From contig CAJUGS010000041.1 of NCBI GenBank assembly GCA_910586305.1, positions 1 to 23,228 on the forward strand: a DNA stretch of 23,228 bases, given 5' to 3'. The notes below the pieces were generated by a model. It had not been told where the DNA came from, made no database searches, and was given only the letters and a program-made list of their open reading frames with translations. The translations under genes were made by a program, and so were the position numbers. Positions within the stretch are counted from its first letter, which is position 1. Each line of letters begins with the position of its first letter. The DNA is from an uncultured Duncaniella sp. (GTDB lineage: Bacteria; Bacteroidota; Bacteroidia; Bacteroidales; Muribaculaceae). This document shows, in pieces, positions 20,919-23,228 of this stretch.

Positions 20919-22511
20919 ATGAGAATTAGACTGATCATAATACTTTTAGCCGGAGTGGTTGCGACTCTTGTGGCATCCGCCGGTAACGACGTGATTTCTC
21001 AGCTTGACATGGCTATTGCCAATCGCAGCCATTTTGTCAGTATAAAGCAAAATCGGATAGACAGTCTGCGTAGGTTGGCTTTAGCGGAATCGAAAGATTT
21101 AAGCAGGCTCTCTCTATACAACAATCTCTTCCATGAGTATCTGACATTCAATTTCGATTCGGCCATGACCTATGTCGACAGAGCTGCTCGTATTGCCGAC
21201 CAGATAGGAGATTATGACTTGAAGTCTCAGGTTGAAATCCATAGAGCTCTCTCTCTGGCTACTTCGGGGCATTTCAGCCATGCGATAGCTATACTTGACA
21301 GAATTGATTCGAGAAGACTTTCATTGGGGACAAGAGAGGAATATTTCGCTGCTTGTGAATGGACCTACGGAGTTTGGGCTGAGTATTCCGACAAGCGCAC
21401 TATATCACCGGAGTTGACCGCAAAAAGTCTGGTGTATCTCGACTCATTGATCGATGTGACAGACAGTTCTGTTGCGGAATATGATTATAGAATCGCAGAG
21501 AAGGCATTGAGATTGCATAAATATAGCGAAGCTGAGAAAAACTATCTTGAGGTTCTCGGACGTGTGCCGGTCGGAAGCCGTCTGTATGCACAGGCTGCTT
21601 ACGCTCTGGCTTTGGCATACAAAGGTCTGAATAATAAAGAGAAATATAAGGAATGGCTAACCAATGCAGCTATATCCGACCAGACCGTCCCGCTGAAAGA
21701 GAATCTGGCATTGCAGCAACTGGCCCTTTATCTAAAGACAGAGGATGGCGATCTTGCAAGGGCTAATTCGTATCTTAAACTGGCACTTGAGGATGCGATA
21801 TATTACAATAACCGTCTGCGTATGCTTGAGATAGCAGAGAAAATACCGGAAATAGCCAATGTGTATCAAGAAACAATAGAGCGAAAGAACAGACGTCTGA
21901 GCTTCTATATTCTTATAATAGGGATGCTTTCATCATTGCTCACGGTCTCCGTGTATCGGCAACATAAATCAAAAGATGCTTTTGCAGAATTAAATGAGAA
22001 GCTGAGGATTGTCAACAACAGTCTGAGCATGACTAATAAATCGCGTGAGCAATATGTGAGTCTGTTTATGGATTTGTGCGCGGCCTATATCGAGAAACTC
22101 AACCGTTTCCCAATGGTGCTTAAACTTAAAGTGAAACAGCTGGGCGATATATCGTCTGTCGCCGAGAGATACGTCAGGCCCTCTGAAGCCGAAACGCGAG
22201 AGATGTTCTTTAATTTTGATACTGCATTTTTACGCCTGTATCCCGATTTCATAAACCAATTCAACTCATTACTAATGGAAGACAGGCAGATAATGCCTAA
22301 GAAGGGGGAGCTCCTTAACACAGACCTGCGAATATATGCACTTGTCAGAATGGGGATTTCTGACAGCAATAAAATAGCAGTATTGTTGTTCCTTTCCTCT
22401 CAGACAATCTTCAACCACCGAACCCAGGTTCGCAATCGCGCTAAAAATCGTGACACGTTCGAGAAAAGCATTATGGAAATATGCCCGGTTCTGCCCGAGG
22501 AGACATTGTAG
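20919..22511 (+). CDS. DUF6377-family membrane-bound regulator with TPR-like sensor
   Basis: This 530-residue protein starts MRIRLIIILLAGVVATLVAS, a signal sequence or first membrane segment. About 300 residues of helical, TPR-like repeats follow (for example LYNNLFHEYLTFNFDSAMTY, and KYSEAEKNYLEVLGRVP). A transmembrane segment comes next, SFYILIIGMLSSLLTVSVYR at about residues 329-348, then a coiled-coil linker. A cytoplasmic C-terminal region ends with a LuxR-like helix-turn-helix, KIAVLLFLSSQTIFNHRTQV. DUF6377 proteins of this layout are common in Bacteroidales and are thought to act as membrane-bound transcription regulators, though ligands and targets are mostly unknown. It is divergent from the outer-membrane receptor gene with 204 bases between start codons, so it may regulate that unit. 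The YdeI-family gene follows after 39 bases. Confidence 0.85.
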   Translation: MRIRLIIILLAGVVATLVASAGNDVISQLDMAIANRSHFVSIKQNRIDSLRRLALAESKDLSRLSLYNNLFHEYLTFNFDSAMTYVDRAARIADQIGDYDLKSQVEIHRALSLATSGHFSHAIAILDRIDSRRLSLGTREEYFAACEWTYGVWAEYSDKRTISPELTAKSLVYLDSLIDVTDSSVAEYDYRIAEKALRLHKYSEAEKNYLEVLGRVPVGSRLYAQAAYALALAYKGLNNKEKYKEWLTNAAISDQTVPLKENLALQQLALYLKTEDGDLARANSYLKLALEDAIYYNNRLRMLEIAEKIPEIANVYQETIERKNRRLSFYILIIGMLSSLLTVSVYRQHKSKDAFAELNEKLRIVNNSLSMTNKSREQYVSLFMDLCAAYIEKLNRFPMVLKLKVKQLGDISSVAERYVRPSEAETREMFFNFDTAFLRLYPDFINQFNSLLMEDRQIMPKKGELLNTDLRIYALVRMGISDSNKIAVLLFLSSQTIFNHRTQVRNRAKNRDTFEKSIMEICPVLPEETL

Positions 22512-22550
22512 CAATATATTCTGTATGAGTCCAAACCAATCGACAACGAT

Positions 22551-23120
22551 ATGACCCCTAAAAACATTCTTGATATCAACAGTAGGTCTGCATTTCGTGA
22601 ATGGCTACTGATACATAGCACAAGTGAAAAGGAGTGCTGGATTGCCGTAAAGCGTGGCAAAACTCCTCCGGAAGGTGCATTGTGGTATCTCGACGCGGTA
22701 GAGGAGGCACTATGTTTCGGATGGATAGATTCTACCGTTAAGAGTGTGGACGGGGTTACGCTCCAGCGATTCGGTCCGAGAAGCAAGAACGGGAATTGGA
22801 CAGAACTAAACAAGGAACGCTGTCGCAGACTCGACAAGCTTGGTCTCATGACCGAAAGAGGCCGTGTGGTCTGTCCTGACCTTGATGCTGAGTTTGAAAT
22901 TATTCCCGAAATCGTTGATGTTTTTAGTGCGAATCGTGTGGCTTGGGAAAACTTCAAGTCTTTCCCCAGACTATATCAGCGTGTGAGAATAGACAATATA
23001 CAAAGAAACAAGGCCTCTCGGGAAATTTTCGAGAACCGTTTGTTAAAACTCATCAAGGCAAGTGAACGTGGCGAAATGATCGGGGATTGGCACGATTGTG
23101 GCCGGTTGCTCAATTATTAA
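22551..23120 (+). CDS. YdeI/OmpD-associated family protein
   Basis: This 189-residue protein shows the family pattern: FREWLLIHSTSEKECWIAVK near the N-terminus, WYLDAVEEALCFGWIDSTVK, then FGPRSKNGNWTELNKERCRR and a C-terminal helical region with FKSFPRLYQRVRIDNIQRNK. The FGWIDS and RSKxxxWTxLNK segments define it. Members are often annotated as bacteriocin-protection proteins, after a reported link of YdeI to peptide tolerance; the biochemical function is not established. The gene lies 39 bases after the DUF6377 gene with no promoter or terminator between, so it is probably co-transcribed. It appears complete. Confidence 0.88.
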   Translation: MTPKNILDINSRSAFREWLLIHSTSEKECWIAVKRGKTPPEGALWYLDAVEEALCFGWIDSTVKSVDGVTLQRFGPRSKNGNWTELNKERCRRLDKLGLMTERGRVVCPDLDAEFEIIPEIVDVFSANRVAWENFKSFPRLYQRVRIDNIQRNKASREIFENRLLKLIKASERGEMIGDWHDCGRLLNY

Positions 23121-23228
23121 ATGTCGAAACCGCCAAGTCCCGGGGCAAGAAGCACAAAATAAAGGGTATTTATCATAAGTAAGTCGTAAAAATTAATTTA
23201 TACTAAGCCGCATGGGCAAAATTGATGT
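23121..23228. other. Right-edge intergenic stretch with a possible next start codon
   Basis: No gene is supported. An ATG at 23212 begins MGKID before the window ends, after an AT-rich stretch, and could be the start of the next plus-strand gene; too little is visible to judge. No terminator hairpin was seen after the YdeI-family gene. Confidence 0.25.

Overview
The window reads as a chromosomal segment of a gut-type Bacteroidales bacterium, most likely a Muribaculaceae/Bacteroides relative. The evidence is repeated promoters of the Bacteroidetes form (TTG or TTTG, about 18-21 bases, then TAnnTTTGC), a protein with a type IX secretion C-terminal domain, a TonB-dependent-receptor-like barrel, secreted glycosidases, a DUF6377 regulator and an EF-G2-type paralogue. 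No rRNA, tRNA or CRISPR array was seen.

Region 1 (1-3488) looks like an accessory, mobile-element-derived segment. In minus-strand order from the mnmE side it carries a zinc-finger protein with four helix-turn-helix repeats, a complete tyrosine recombinase, a short tandem repeat, a stray copy of the recombinase 3' end, a HigB/HigA-type toxin-antitoxin pair with an operator built into its promoter, and the 5' end of a Vat/CatB-like acetyltransferase running off the left edge. It abuts the 3' end of mnmE, a known type of integration target.

Region 2 (3489-7383) is a tightly coupled minus-strand operon. An FdtA-like sugar isomerase, a DegT-family sugar aminotransferase, a membrane-anchored non-specific endonuclease and mnmE are joined by three successive 4-base stop/start overlaps. 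One canonical promoter precedes them and a terminator lies past mnmE.

Region 3 (7384-9872) is a divergently transcribed EF-G paralogue in which several GTPase residues are altered, including Ala in place of the catalytic His. It has a palindromic operator-like site upstream and a strong terminator downstream.

Region 4 (9873-12639) holds the most unusual feature. A canonical promoter drives a leader containing a 98-base nested three-stem RNA structure and then an intrinsic terminator, all ahead of a secreted protein with a type IX sorting domain. A terminator, a possible pseudogene remnant and a small uncharacterised basic protein follow.

Region 5 (12643-18443) is a carbohydrate and hydrolase region. 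It has a secreted GH105-type unsaturated glycuronyl hydrolase, a secreted alpha/beta hydrolase divergent from an AraC regulator, a 19-bp perfect-stem terminator and a GH36 alpha-galactosidase.

Region 6 (18444-23228) has an outer-membrane TonB-receptor-like barrel upstream of, and probably co-transcribed with, the alpha-galactosidase. Divergent from it are a DUF6377 membrane regulator and a YdeI/OmpD-associated family gene.
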